Assembly (NCBI RefSeq): GCF_011391645.1
Contig: NZ_JAABQC010000022.1
Span: 1-32,253, forward strand
Length of the DNA stretch: 32,253 nucleotides
DNA from: Rhodoferax sp.
GTDB lineage: Bacteria; Pseudomonadota; Gammaproteobacteria; Burkholderiales; Burkholderiaceae_C
Direction: 5' to 3'
The translations under genes were made by a program, and so were the position numbers. Each line of letters begins with the position of its first letter. Positions within the stretch are counted from its first letter, which is position 1. Below the pieces are notes generated by a model. It did no database searches, had not been told where the DNA came from, and saw only the letters and a program-made list of their open reading frames with translations. Shown piece after piece: positions 16,637 through 26,052 of the stretch.

Positions 16637-16657
16637 GCCGGCCTGTGCCGGCATTTT
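16637..16657 (+). terminator. GC-rich hairpin with T-run between yajC and secD (possible attenuator)
   Basis: GCCGGC (16637-16642), loop CTGT, GCCGGC (16647-16652), then ATTTT. The stem is six G:C pairs with a tetraloop, directly followed by a short T-run, all inside the 63-base spacer between yajC and secD. The T-run is short, so partial termination is more likely than full. It could lower SecD/SecF relative to YajC. Confidence 0.4.
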
Positions 16658-16682
16658 GCAGTCTGATGTCTGAAGGGCGATC

Positions 16683-18566
16683 ATGAATCGTTACCCGGTT
16701 TGGAAATACGTGATCATTGTGATCGCGTTGGTTGTGGCGGGCTTGTATGCCTTGCCGAACTTCTTTGGCGAGTCGCCTGCAGTGCAGGTCTCGGCTGCCA
16801 AGCCGCTGGTCAAGGTAGACGCGGGCACCCTGGTGCAGGTGGAGGCGGCGCTCAAAACGGCCGGTATCACGGCGGATCTGGTGACGCTGGATGGTGCCTC
16901 GATCAAGGTCAGGCTGCTTGACACCGACACCCAACTCGCAGCCAAGGACGCCATTCAGAAAGCGCTGATCCCTGATGCCGGCAATCCGGGGTATGTGGTG
17001 GCATTGAACCTGCTGTCAAGGTCGCCGGCCTGGCTGTCTGGCTTGCACGCGTCGCCGATGTACCTGGGCCTGGACTTGCGCGGTGGCGTGCACTTCATGC
17101 TGCAGGTGGACATGCAGGCGGCGCTCACCAAACGCGCAGAATCACTCTCGGGTGATGTGCGTACCAGCCTGCGCGAGAAGAATATTCGCCACAGCGGCAT
17201 CAACCGTGTGGCCCAGTCTATCGAGGTGCGCTTTCGCGATGCCGCCACGCTGGAAGCCGCCAAGGCGGTGTTTCAGGACCAGTTTGCCGACTTGCAAACC
17301 ATTGATGCTGCCGAGGGTGCCGAGTTCAAGCTCACTGCCACTATCAAACCCGAGGCTGCGCGTCGTATCCAGGACCAGGCGCTCAAGCAAAACATCACCA
17401 CCCTGCACAACCGGATCAACGAGCTGGGTGTGGCCGAGCCGGTGATCCAGCAGCAGGGGCTGGACCGTATCGTGGTGCAATTGCCGGGCGTGCAGGACAC
17501 CGCCAAGGCGAAAGACATTCTGGGGCGCACGGCCACACTGGAAGTGCGCATGGTCGATGAGAGCACCGAGGCGCGGGCTGCCGAAATGGGCAACGGTGTG
17601 GTGCCGTTTGGCTCCGAGCGTTATCTGGAGCGCAATGGTCAGGCGGTGATTGTCAAAAAGCAGGTGATTCTGACCGGCGAAAACCTGACCGACGCGCAAC
17701 CCGGCTTTGACAGTCAGACGCAGGAGCCCACCGTCAACCTGAATCTGGACGCCAAGGGCACGCGTATTTTTCGCGACGTGACGCGTGAAAACGTCGGCAA
17801 GCGCATGGCCATTTTGCTGTTTGAAAAAGGCCGGGGCGAAGTCGTTACCGCGCCGGTGATCCGCTCCGAAATCGGTGGCGGTCGGGTGCAAATCTCGGGC
17901 CGCATGACGACCATGGAAGCCAACGACACCGCCTTGCTGCTGCGCGCCGGTTCGCTGGCGGCGCCGATGGAAATCATTGAGGAAACCACCATTGGCCCCA
18001 GCCTGGGCGCCGAGAACATTGCCAAGGGCTTCAACAGCGTGACCTGGGGCTTTGTGGCGGTGGCCATCTTCATGTGCATGTATTACATGCTGTTTGGCGT
18101 GTTTTCCAGCATTGCGCTGGCGTTCAATCTGCTGCTGCTGGTGGCAGTGTTGTCGATGCTGCAAGCCACCCTGACGCTGCCCGGCATGGCGGCCATGGCG
18201 CTGGTGCTGGGCATGGCGATTGACGCCAACGTGCTGATCAATGAGCGTATCCGAGAAGAGTTGCGCAGCGGTGCCTCGGCCCAGGCCGCGATTCATACCG
18301 GGTACGACCGTGCCTGGGCGACCATTTTTGACTCCAACATCACCACCCTGATTGCCGGCCTGGCTTTGTTGGCCTTTGGCTCCGGACCGGTGCGCGGCTT
18401 TGCCGTGGTGCACTGCCTTGGCATCATGACCAGCATGTTCTCTGGCGTCTTTTTCTCGCGTGGTTTGGTCAACTTTTGGTACGGGCGCAAGAACCGCCTG
18501 AAGACGGTGTCGATTGGCACCATTTGGCGAGCCGATTCTGGCACCGCGCTCAAGACTGAATCGTAG
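16683..18566 (+). CDS. secD: Protein translocase subunit SecD
   Basis: A 627-residue inner-membrane protein of the RND superfamily. With SecF it uses the proton gradient to pull exported proteins through SecYEG into the periplasm. Transmembrane helix 1 (about 9-24) is followed by a large periplasmic domain with LGLDLRGGVHF (DLRGG at 131-135). The conserved C-terminal membrane block begins at about residue 445 (GFNSVTWGFVAVAIFMCMYY). It includes GMAIDANVLINERIREELRSG, whose Asp in the ID-A-N-V stretch is the proton-path residue. Length is normal (E. coli 615). The ATG at 16683 follows yajC by 63 bases containing a hairpin. Confidence 0.97.
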   Translation: MNRYPVWKYVIIVIALVVAGLYALPNFFGESPAVQVSAAKPLVKVDAGTLVQVEAALKTAGITADLVTLDGASIKVRLLDTDTQLAAKDAIQKALIPDAGNPGYVVALNLLSRSPAWLSGLHASPMYLGLDLRGGVHFMLQVDMQAALTKRAESLSGDVRTSLREKNIRHSGINRVAQSIEVRFRDAATLEAAKAVFQDQFADLQTIDAAEGAEFKLTATIKPEAARRIQDQALKQNITTLHNRINELGVAEPVIQQQGLDRIVVQLPGVQDTAKAKDILGRTATLEVRMVDESTEARAAEMGNGVVPFGSERYLERNGQAVIVKKQVILTGENLTDAQPGFDSQTQEPTVNLNLDAKGTRIFRDVTRENVGKRMAILLFEKGRGEVVTAPVIRSEIGGGRVQISGRMTTMEANDTALLLRAGSLAAPMEIIEETTIGPSLGAENIAKGFNSVTWGFVAVAIFMCMYYMLFGVFSSIALAFNLLLLVAVLSMLQATLTLPGMAAMALVLGMAIDANVLINERIREELRSGASAQAAIHTGYDRAWATIFDSNITTLIAGLALLAFGSGPVRGFAVVHCLGIMTSMFSGVFFSRGLVNFWYGRKNRLKTVSIGTIWRADSGTALKTES

Positions 18567-18634
18567 AACCTTGTGGGACAGACCTCAGCCGCACTCCGTG
18601 AGCCAACTCTGTCTCCAACTGATTAGGATAAACC

Positions 18635-19591
18635 ATGGAATTTTTTAGAATCAAGCGCGACATCCCGTTCATGCGGCATGCGCTGGTGTTCAACCTTATC
18701 TCAGGCCTGACATTTCTGGCGGCGGTATTTTTTCTGTTCACGCGTGGCTTGCACCTGTCGGTGGAGTTCACTGGTGGCACGCTGCTGGAAGTGACTTATT
18801 CCCAGCCTGCAGATCTGGGGGCAGTGCGTGCCACAGTGGCCAAGCTTGGGTTCACCGATGTGCAAGTGCAAAACTTTGGCACTGCGCGTGATGTGCTGAT
18901 TCGCCTGCCAGCCCAAAAAGGTGTCAGTTCAGCCCAGCAAAGCACCCAGGTGATGGCCGCCTTGAAAGAACTGGATGCTTCAGCGACGATGCGCCGAACT
19001 GAATTTGTCGGTCCGCAGGTCGGCGACGAACTGGCCGCCGACGGTCTCAAGGCGCTGGCCTTGGTGGTCGTCGGCATCATGATTTACCTGGCAATGCGCT
19101 TTGAGTGGAAATTTGCGGTGGCGGCAATCGTTGCCAATATGCACGACGTCATCATCATCCTGGGGTTTTTTGCTTTCTTTCAGTGGGAGTTTTCGCTGCC
19201 GGTGCTGGCCGCCGTGCTGGCCGTGCTGGGTTACTCGGTGAATGAATCGGTGGTGATTTTTGACCGGATTCGCGAGAACTTCCGCCGCTATCGCAAGATG
19301 AGCACCGAGGAAATCATCAACAACGCCATCACATCCACGATCAGCCGAACCATCATCACCCACGGCTCGACGCAGATGATGGTGCTGTCGATGCTTCTGT
19401 TCGGTGGTGCGACCCTGCATTATTTCGCGCTGGCGCTCACCATCGGCATTTTGTTCGGCATTTACTCGTCTGTTTTTGTCGCTGCCGCCGTGGCCATGTG
19501 GCTGGGCCTCAAGCGCGAGGACCTGGTCAAGGGGGGTGTGGGCAAAAAGGATCTGGACCCGAATGACCCCAACGCGGGCGCCACAGTTTAG
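18635..19591 (+). CDS. secF: Protein translocase subunit SecF
   Basis: A 318-residue inner-membrane partner of SecD. Helix 1 is at about 16-36, followed by VEFTGGTLLEV, the SecF counterpart of the SecD DLRGG motif. Five further helices include YSVNESVVIFDRIRENFRR (SecD/F motif with the conserved Asp-Arg) and the TTISRTII-like segment TISRTIITHGSTQMMVL. The ATG at 18635 follows TTAGGATAAACC, a good AGGA ribosome site. The 68-base spacer from secD can form a two-part stem-loop (GACAGA 18577-18582 with TCTGTC 18608-18613, and CTCA with TGAG inside), just upstream of that site. Confidence 0.97.
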   Translation: MEFFRIKRDIPFMRHALVFNLISGLTFLAAVFFLFTRGLHLSVEFTGGTLLEVTYSQPADLGAVRATVAKLGFTDVQVQNFGTARDVLIRLPAQKGVSSAQQSTQVMAALKELDASATMRRTEFVGPQVGDELAADGLKALALVVVGIMIYLAMRFEWKFAVAAIVANMHDVIIILGFFAFFQWEFSLPVLAAVLAVLGYSVNESVVIFDRIRENFRRYRKMSTEEIINNAITSTISRTIITHGSTQMMVLSMLLFGGATLHYFALALTIGILFGIYSSVFVAAAVAMWLGLKREDLVKGGVGKKDLDPNDPNAGATV

Positions 19592-19602
19592 AATTTCAAG
19601 CC

Positions 19603-21939
19603 ATGGCTTCACCGTTATCGGCTCATCAAAACGCGTCCCTGGCGGCGCGCATGCGTCAGCGCCTGGTTGACGAGGTCGCGCAGTCGTTGACGGTTTTGCA
19701 GGCCTCGATCCGTGAGCATTTGATCTCTTTGCTGAACGAAGCAGCGCCGATGCGCGAGCAGCAGTTGCGCCGCGAGACCTGGACACTGTTCGAACACCAG
19801 AAAGAGTCATGGCTGGAGGCAACCCTGAAGGCATGGCAGGCGGCCTTGAAATTTGCACACCAGCGTCATGTCGCCTTGCCAGCGAGCACGCACCTGGAGT
19901 TGGTCAGCACCGAGGCGGTTGAAAACCGCATGCTGGCTTCCCGCATGGCTTTGGCCCTGATGGAGGTGGCAGCCGGTGAAGTCAATGATTTTCGCAAGCG
20001 GCTAAAACACCTGGAGCCAGCGCAGGAGTTGTCGGCCCAGGACATCGTTCATCCTGAGGTGTTGGTTTTTGCCATGCTCGAGCAATGGGTGGCCTGTGGT
20101 TTGTCGCTGGACTCGTGGGCCTTGATCAACGAGGCGGTGCAGCGCCACATCAACGCGCAATGGCGGCAGATTTACGCAAGCTGCAATGCCGAACTGGTGG
20201 CTCAGGGTGTGTTGCCGGTGGTTCCGGTCGAGTCGCATCAAAAGGCCAGACCTGCGGCGTCGTCTTATGCCCCGCCTGCGCTACAAGCCGGGGAAAATTA
20301 CCCGTCTGGCACCTACCCACCACAAAATTTCATGTCCGGCAGTGCTGCCAGAAGTGATGCATCAGGCCGGTCAAGCCAACGGATATCAGCCACTCCCCCA
20401 AGGCATTATTCCGGTTTTCCGGTGCAGGCAGGCGCTGAAGTGCTGCCTCAGGCTGGCGCATACGGCATGGACGTTTTAACCCGGGTGGGTCGCATGATGC
20501 CGGGTTATTTTCCAGCTCAAAATGTTTCCGCGGCGGTACAGCGCGGGCCATCGGCGCAGTTGATGTCGGCGTTGGCGCAGCGCCCGATGCCGGGTGAGGC
20601 CTGGGGTGACGCCGGCGCTGAAGAGCAACCACTGCCTGTGTTGATGGTCGCGCAGGTCGCCGGGGAACTGCAGCAGAAGTCGGCAGAGCTCAAGAAACTG
20701 GCGCAAAACGACAATGAAAAGGCCATTATTGAGTTGATCACGCTGATGTTTCAGTCAATTTTGCAGGAGGACCGGATCCCGCCCGAGATCAGGGTCTGGT
20801 TTGCCCGGCTGCAGATGCCTGTCCTGAGCATGGCCTTGCAAGATCCGGACTTCTTCAATCGGCAGAATCATCCGGCCCGCTTGTTGATTGATCACATGGG
20901 TTCCTGTGCGCTGGGATTTGACGCCAGCGACATCAAGAGCGATGAACTGGCCACCGAGATCAAGCGGGTGGTTCAGGTGGTTGAGCAGTACCCCGACGCC
21001 GGAGACCGCGTTTACGAGCGTGTTTACGAGGAGTTCAAGGAGTTTCTTAAAAACTACCTGACGCAAAAAACCGCATCTCAAAAGCTGGTCGGTGTGGCGG
21101 AGCAGGTGGAGCAAAAGGAAACCTTGGCCATTCAGTGCACCATCGAGTTGCGTAATCTGATTAAAGACATGCCGGTGCGCGACGCTATTCGTGATTTTTT
21201 ATACAAAGTCTGGTCAGAAGTGATCGCGGTGGCCAGCATGCGCCAGGGCGGGCAACACCAGGCCACCCTGGCGCTTAAGAAAACTGCGACCGACTTGATT
21301 TGGGCCGCCAGCGCCAAGTTGAATCGCGCCGACCGCGTGCAGGTGATTGCAGATTTACCCGAGTTGTTGAAGTCTTTGCGCACGGGGATGAGCCTGCTCG
21401 GGTTGAGTTCGGAACTTCAGGACGGGCACATCAAGGTGATCAGCGATATTCTGGCGGATGCGTTCATGTCCAAGGCGCAGGCCATTGACAGGGCGCAAAT
21501 CCAGGCCTTGGCCGAACGTCTGGCGCACCTGGAGAATTATTTCAGCACAGAGGGACCAGAGGAACTTCCGCTCGACCCCCAAGGCATTGAGGATTTGCTG
21601 GGGATTGATGCGTCAGACCTCGAAGTGGTGACTTCCGGCGGCGAGGTGGCCAGCCCGGTCATGCTGGCTTGGGCGCAAAACTTGAGTTTGGGCGCCTGGT
21701 TCAGCCTTGACTATCACGAGCAACTCGTTCAGGTTCAGTACGTCTGGAGCAGTCCGCTCGGTTATTTGCATCTTTTTTCATCGGTTCTGGGACGCAGTTA
21801 CCTGATCCAGACAGCACGGCTCGCGGCCTATCTGGACGCCGGCATGTTAAAACCGCAGGAAGAGGCGCTGCTGACCGAGCGTGCGACCCGTGATGCTTTG
21901 ACGCAAATCGAAAAGTACCCTGAACGCTTGCTGCGGTGA
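19603..21939 (+). CDS. DUF1631 family protein
   Basis: A 778-residue predicted cytosolic protein with no signal peptide and no membrane helices. It is a member of the uncharacterised DUF1631 family, which is largely confined to beta- and gammaproteobacteria. Visible features are an N-terminal helical region (LVDEVAQSLTVLQASIREHLISLLNEAA), a low-complexity Ala/Pro/Ser/Tyr linker at about 210-300, and a central helical block (LMFQSILQEDRIPPEIRVWFARLQMPVL is the best-conserved part). A C-terminal beta-rich piece (LGAWFSL...QVQYVWSSPLGYLHLFSS) resembles a PilZ-like barrel but lacks an obvious RxxxR c-di-GMP motif. It starts 11 bases after secF and probably shares that transcript. Function unknown; the PilZ-like reading is inference. 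Confidence 0.85.
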   Translation: MASPLSAHQNASLAARMRQRLVDEVAQSLTVLQASIREHLISLLNEAAPMREQQLRRETWTLFEHQKESWLEATLKAWQAALKFAHQRHVALPASTHLELVSTEAVENRMLASRMALALMEVAAGEVNDFRKRLKHLEPAQELSAQDIVHPEVLVFAMLEQWVACGLSLDSWALINEAVQRHINAQWRQIYASCNAELVAQGVLPVVPVESHQKARPAASSYAPPALQAGENYPSGTYPPQNFMSGSAARSDASGRSSQRISATPPRHYSGFPVQAGAEVLPQAGAYGMDVLTRVGRMMPGYFPAQNVSAAVQRGPSAQLMSALAQRPMPGEAWGDAGAEEQPLPVLMVAQVAGELQQKSAELKKLAQNDNEKAIIELITLMFQSILQEDRIPPEIRVWFARLQMPVLSMALQDPDFFNRQNHPARLLIDHMGSCALGFDASDIKSDELATEIKRVVQVVEQYPDAGDRVYERVYEEFKEFLKNYLTQKTASQKLVGVAEQVEQKETLAIQCTIELRNLIKDMPVRDAIRDFLYKVWSEVIAVASMRQGGQHQATLALKKTATDLIWAASAKLNRADRVQVIADLPELLKSLRTGMSLLGLSSELQDGHIKVISDILADAFMSKAQAIDRAQIQALAERLAHLENYFSTEGPEELPLDPQGIEDLLGIDASDLEVVTSGGEVASPVMLAWAQNLSLGAWFSLDYHEQLVQVQYVWSSPLGYLHLFSSVLGRSYLIQTARLAAYLDAGMLKPQEEALLTERATRDALTQIEKYPERLLR

Positions 21940-21999
21940 CGTCTTCCCGGTATCGGGCGCGACGCCGAGACCAGCGCCAGGGCGCGCAACCAGCCCTGT

Positions 22000-23232
22000 T
22001 CAAGCGCCAGACAAGCGTTGAAACAAGCCGCCGGGCAAACGTGCCACATGGCCATTGATTTCGAGTGTCATCAACTGGGCTTGCAAGTCAGAGGTGGTGA
22101 GCCGGGTTCGTCCCTGCAAGGCATCAAGACCGACCGGGTCGAAACCGATCGCCTGCAACAGCGGGTTGCCAGCCACAGCGGTGTCAATGCCGTCTTGCGC
22201 CACTTGGCGCGCCGAGCCACTTTCTGGCGCAGCCGACCATGGCTTGAAACCCTGAAGTTCTTCCAGCACGTCCTGGGTGGATTCCACCAGTTTGGCGCCC
22301 TGCTTGATCAGCGCGTGACATCCGCGCGATTGCGCTGCATGAATCGAGCCGGGGATGGCGAACACCTCTTTGCCCTGCTCGGCGGTGAGCCGGGCGGTGA
22401 TGAGCGAGCCCGACTGCAGGGCTGCTTCCACCACCAGCGTGCCGCGAGCCAGCCCGGCGATGAGGCGGTTGCGTTTGGGGAAGTTGGCGTTCAACGGCGG
22501 CGTTCCCAACGGGTATTCGCTCAGCAACAGCCCGTGTAGTGCAATGCGGTGGGCCAGTTGGTAATGAGCTTTGGGGTAAACCCGGTCCAGGCCGGTGCCG
22601 ATCACGGCCAGCGTGGCAGCATGCTCGGTGCCTTCCTCGGGCAAGCCCTCCAAGGCACCTTCGTGGGCGGCGCCGTCCACCCCCAGGGCCAGGCCACTGA
22701 CCACCGTCAGACCGGCCTCGACCAATGCTTTGGCAAAGAGCCGGGCATCGCGCGCGCCTTGCGGTGTGGGGTTGCGACTACCCACCACGGCCAGACAGCG
22801 CTGCGGGTCGATTGACCACGGGGGCGGCAATGACGCGGCGGCTGTTGACGCTGCATCGGCAGGATCAGCCGGCTGCGGCGGCATGAAACTGGCTTTTCCC
22901 AACAGGTACAGCATCAACGGCGGGTCGTCGATGTCAAGCAAGGCCTGCGGATAGCCGGGATCCCCCAGCGTGACAATTCTGTGCTGGCAACCGTTCACTT
23001 CACTTTGCTCAAGCCAGTTCCAGGTGGTTTCCAGCAAGGCTGCCAGCGCCGGTGGCTCGGTCCGCAGCGCTTGCGTCTGGGCCGGGGTCGACACCTGTCG
23101 CAAGGCGGAACCGGCTTGTTCAAAAATGGCTTGCGGCAGACCAAAGGTTTCGAGCAACTTGCGCGCCGACACATTCCCAATGCCAGGGCTCAAGGTCAGC
23201 CTCAGCCATGCCTTGAGCTCATCACGTTCCAT
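22000..23232 (-). CDS. dprA: DNA-processing protein DprA (Smf)
   Basis: A 410-residue cytosolic protein that loads RecA on incoming single-stranded DNA during natural transformation; it is also present in non-competent bacteria. Domain order: N-terminal helix-hairpin-helix/SAM-like part (LRLTLSPGIGNVSARKLLE, about 9-30), a Rossmann core, and a C-terminal winged helix (about 345-408, TSDLQAQLMTLEINGHVARLPGG). Core motifs are VGSRNPT (150-156), SGLALGVDGAAH (179-190), IGTGLDRVYP (211-220), FPKRNRLIAGL and VVEAALQSGSLITAR. An unusual Pro/Ala/Ser stretch at 117-143 lies between the two N-terminal parts. It is 21 bases downstream of the LysM gene and convergent with the DUF1631 gene. Confidence 0.95.
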   Translation of the reverse strand: MERDELKAWLRLTLSPGIGNVSARKLLETFGLPQAIFEQAGSALRQVSTPAQTQALRTEPPALAALLETTWNWLEQSEVNGCQHRIVTLGDPGYPQALLDIDDPPLMLYLLGKASFMPPQPADPADAASTAAASLPPPWSIDPQRCLAVVGSRNPTPQGARDARLFAKALVEAGLTVVSGLALGVDGAAHEGALEGLPEEGTEHAATLAVIGTGLDRVYPKAHYQLAHRIALHGLLLSEYPLGTPPLNANFPKRNRLIAGLARGTLVVEAALQSGSLITARLTAEQGKEVFAIPGSIHAAQSRGCHALIKQGAKLVESTQDVLEELQGFKPWSAAPESGSARQVAQDGIDTAVAGNPLLQAIGFDPVGLDALQGRTRLTTSDLQAQLMTLEINGHVARLPGGLFQRLSGA

Positions 23233-23253
23233 GGTCGCCCGGGCTTGCCAGGG

Positions 23254-24468
23254 TCAATTTGGATTGACCAGCCGATCACCCACCTTGACGCTGCTGGCCA
23301 TGTCGAGCACCAGGCCGTAAGACACCCTGTCAAAGGTGCGAAACACCATCAGCAGGCCATTGCGCTCGTCGGGCAGTTTGATCATCGGCCGCGCGGCATC
23401 GGTTGGGTCCACCAGGCGCGCGCCATCAGTCATGATCACCAGCACATGGCCCAGTTCCATGCCATCACGGCTGCCCCGATTGATGCTGACCACCTGGCCT
23501 TTCGCTGCATTGGCCACAGCGTCACCATAAATCGAGACCACCCGGGCCTCCACGCCGGCTGCAGGCGCGTGCGGCACGTAGCTTTGCAACTCCAGCGGTG
23601 GCTCGGGGAGCAAGCGGTCGCCAACACGCATTTCCTTCTTGGCATCAATGATGTCAATCGTGGCGGGCACGATTTCGGTGACACTCTTGCCATCGGCGCC
23701 CATGCTGTCCTGTTTGCCTTCGCTGCGCGCCAGCAAGGCTTTGCCGACGTACTGGGCCTCAAAGCCTAGCACTTCGCCGCTGACCGGGTCGATAAGTGGT
23801 GTGGCGTCGCGAAAGATGCGAAATGCCTTTTGTTTCTTGCTGGGGTCGTCCTGCAGTTGGCTTCCATCAGCGCTACGCGCATATGCGCGGTCGCCACGGG
23901 TCAGCAACACCCGGTCTTCTTTTGCGGCGACGATGCGCGCGGCAGCATTCAGGCCCTGTTCATCCACGATCAGGGGTTGGGTCAGGAAAGCCTGGATCAG
24001 GTCGCTCCTGAGCGTTGGCAGGGCGTTTGCGGCCAAATTTTCAATGCGCGTGCGCGGCGACACCCGAACTGTGGGAAGGCCCGAGCCTGGGCGCATGCTC
24101 AGGCGGGCCCGGCCGTTGCTGGTGTCCAGAAACAGCGTTTGCCCGGGATAAATCAGGTGCGGGTTTTTGATGTCGGACAGGTTCATGCCCCATAACTCGG
24201 GCCAGCGCCAGGCATTTTTCAGAAACAGACCTGAAATGTCCCACAGCGTGTCGCCTGACTTCACCGTATAACTCTGCGGCGCGTTGGGGCTCAGCTCACT
24301 CAGTGCCACACCGCTTTGGGCGACCTGGTTGGCGGTGGCGCGCTGTTGCTCGGTGATCGGGAAGTTTTGAGATAACACCGGGCCCGCCAGCAAGCCACAG
24401 GCAAGGGTGGTCCACGTCAGTTTGTTGGAAAGAGTGTCAAAAAGAGTTTTGGCCATGGTGCTTTGCAT
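23254..24468 (-). CDS. LysM-domain exported protein
   Basis: About 404 residues, predicted to be secreted to the periplasm and bound to peptidoglycan. The N-terminus has basic residues and a hydrophobic core (WTTLACGLLAGPVLSQ) followed by the mature start QNFPIT. A single LysM domain at 67-114 reads YTVKSGDTLWDISGLFL...NPHLIYPGQTLFL. The remaining 290 residues are beta-rich, without a catalytic motif I recognise. This architecture next to dprA-def is common in Burkholderiales. Several in-frame starts exist (24588, 24483, 24468, 24456). I prefer 24468 because it begins just before a normal signal peptide, but no start has a good ribosome site. It is divergent from def and heads the unit lysM-dprA. 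Confidence 0.87.
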   Translation of the reverse strand: MQSTMAKTLFDTLSNKLTWTTLACGLLAGPVLSQNFPITEQQRATANQVAQSGVALSELSPNAPQSYTVKSGDTLWDISGLFLKNAWRWPELWGMNLSDIKNPHLIYPGQTLFLDTSNGRARLSMRPGSGLPTVRVSPRTRIENLAANALPTLRSDLIQAFLTQPLIVDEQGLNAAARIVAAKEDRVLLTRGDRAYARSADGSQLQDDPSKKQKAFRIFRDATPLIDPVSGEVLGFEAQYVGKALLARSEGKQDSMGADGKSVTEIVPATIDIIDAKKEMRVGDRLLPEPPLELQSYVPHAPAAGVEARVVSIYGDAVANAAKGQVVSINRGSRDGMELGHVLVIMTDGARLVDPTDAARPMIKLPDERNGLLMVFRTFDRVSYGLVLDMASSVKVGDRLVNPN

Positions 24469-24586
24469 TTGATTAGTCCGCATCAGATTGTGCGCCCAAG
24501 CCCTTGTTGGGACAACGATTGTGCTTCGGGTAATGGGCATGGGAGGCCGAAAATAGCGAAAATAACGACAACTTTGAAGTGACAAC

Positions 24587-25096
24587 ATGGCTTTACTACC
24601 AATTCTTTGCTATCCCGACCCCAAATTGCACACCGTGGCCAAACCTGTGGCGGCGGTGGATGCGCGCATCAGATCCCTTATTGCTGACATGTTTGAGACC
24701 ATGTACGAGGCCAAAGGCATTGGCTTGGCGGCCACCCAGGTCAACGTGCATGAGCGTCTGATTGTGATGGATATCTCCGAGGGCCGCGATGTGCCGCTGG
24801 TACTGATCAACCCCAAAATTTTATGGGCCAGCCCTGAGACGCATTTGAATGAAGAGGGCTGTCTGTCGGTGCCAGGCATTTACGACGGTGTGCGGCGCAG
24901 TGATGCCGTCAAGGTGGACGCGCTGGATGGCGAGGGCAGGCAGCAACTCATTGAGGCTGACGGCTTGCTGGCAGTTTGCATCCAGCATGAAATGGACCAT
25001 CTCATGGGCAAAGTGTTTGTCGAGTATTTGTCGCCCCTCAAGCGCAACCGCATCAAAACCAAAATGCTCAAAGCCCTGCGCGAGGACCGCCCTTGA
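24587..25096 (+). CDS. def: Peptide deformylase
   Basis: A 169-residue cytosolic metal hydrolase that removes the formyl group from the initiator methionine of new proteins. All three family motifs are present: GIGLAATQ (44-51), EGCLSVPG (90-97) with metal ligand C92, and QHEMDH (133-138) with ligands H134 and H138 and catalytic E135. Length is as in E. coli (169). It forms a coupled pair with fmt: its stop codon overlaps the fmt start (TTGA). It is divergent from the LysM gene across 118 bases, which contain a repeated CGAAAATA word just upstream of the start. Confidence 0.97.
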   Translation: MALLPILCYPDPKLHTVAKPVAAVDARIRSLIADMFETMYEAKGIGLAATQVNVHERLIVMDISEGRDVPLVLINPKILWASPETHLNEEGCLSVPGIYDGVRRSDAVKVDALDGEGRQQLIEADGLLAVCIQHEMDHLMGKVFVEYLSPLKRNRIKTKMLKALREDRP

Positions 25097-26052
25097 AGCT
25101 GGCGTTTGCCGGGACCCCTGAATTTGCCGCCGTGGCATTGGCGCAGCTGCATGCGGCTGGCCATGAAATTGCGCTGGTTTTTAGCCAGCCTGACCGGCCG
25201 GCCGGGCGTGGCCTGAAGCTGCATCTTTCGCCCGTCAAACAATTTGCGCTTGAACATTCCATGGCGGTCGTGCAGCCGCGCAGCCTGCGCCTGGACGGCA
25301 AGTTTCCAGAGGATGCCGCAGCAGCGCGCCAGGCGCTTGAAGCGGCACGGGTCGATGCCATGGTGGTGGCCGCCTACGGCCTGATCTTGCCGCAGTGGGT
25401 GCTGGGCACGCCGCGCCTGGGCTGTTTTAACATTCACGCTTCGTTGTTGCCACGTTGGCGTGGTGCCGCCCCGATTCACCGTGCCGTTGAAGCCGGTGAT
25501 ACGCTGACCGGGGTCACCATCATGCAAATGGACGCAGGTCTGGACACGGGTGACATGCTGCTTTCCCAGTCGCTGCCGATTCTGCCGTCCGACACCACGG
25601 GCAGCTTGCATGACCAACTGGCTGAACTGGGTGGGCGGTTGATGGTGCAGGCACTGGCACTGGCAGCCGTTGGCAAGTTGCAGGCAGTGCAGCAGCCAAC
25701 GCTCGGCATCACCTATGCCAACAAAATCGACAAGGCCGAGGCGCTGATCGACTGGTCGCAGCCGGCGCAAAATATTGCCCGGCGGGTGCGGGCCTTCAAC
25801 CCTGCTCCCGGCGCCGGCACCCTGCTTGGCGGCGAGATGCTCAAAATCTGGAGGGCCGAGGTGGGCAAGGGCGTCTTCCAGGATCCGCAGCACGGTGGAA
25901 AAATCTTGGCGATTGGGCCCGATGGCATTGCCGTCGCAGCACTTCACTCGGTCGTCCTCATCACCGAGTTGCAGCGCCCTGGCGGCAAACGCCTCTCCAG
26001 TGCCGAGTTCCTGCGCGGCTGCGCCTTGCAAATTGGACAGGTACTAGGCTGA
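25093..26052 (+). CDS. fmt: Methionyl-tRNA formyltransferase
   Basis: A 319-residue cytosolic enzyme that formylates initiator Met-tRNA with 10-formyltetrahydrofolate. The N-terminal Rossmann domain starts [12 protein letters not shown]. The catalytic segment [17 protein letters not shown] contains N113 and H115, with D151 in the following [11 protein letters not shown], matching the E. coli triad N106/H108/D144. The C-terminal OB-like domain binds the tRNA ([18 protein letters not shown] onward). The start is an unusual TTG at 25093 overlapping the def stop codon. No alternative ATG precedes the conserved [10 protein letters not shown], so the TTG is well supported. Its stop codon shares one base with the azlC ATG. 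Confidence 0.96.
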   Translation: MKLAFAGTPEFAAVALAQLHAAGHEIALVFSQPDRPAGRGLKLHLSPVKQFALEHSMAVVQPRSLRLDGKFPEDAAAARQALEAARVDAMVVAAYGLILPQWVLGTPRLGCFNIHASLLPRWRGAAPIHRAVEAGDTLTGVTIMQMDAGLDTGDMLLSQSLPILPSDTTGSLHDQLAELGGRLMVQALALAAVGKLQAVQQPTLGITYANKIDKAEALIDWSQPAQNIARRVRAFNPAPGAGTLLGGEMLKIWRAEVGKGVFQDPQHGGKILAIGPDGIAVAALHSVVLITELQRPGGKRLSSAEFLRGCALQIGQVLG

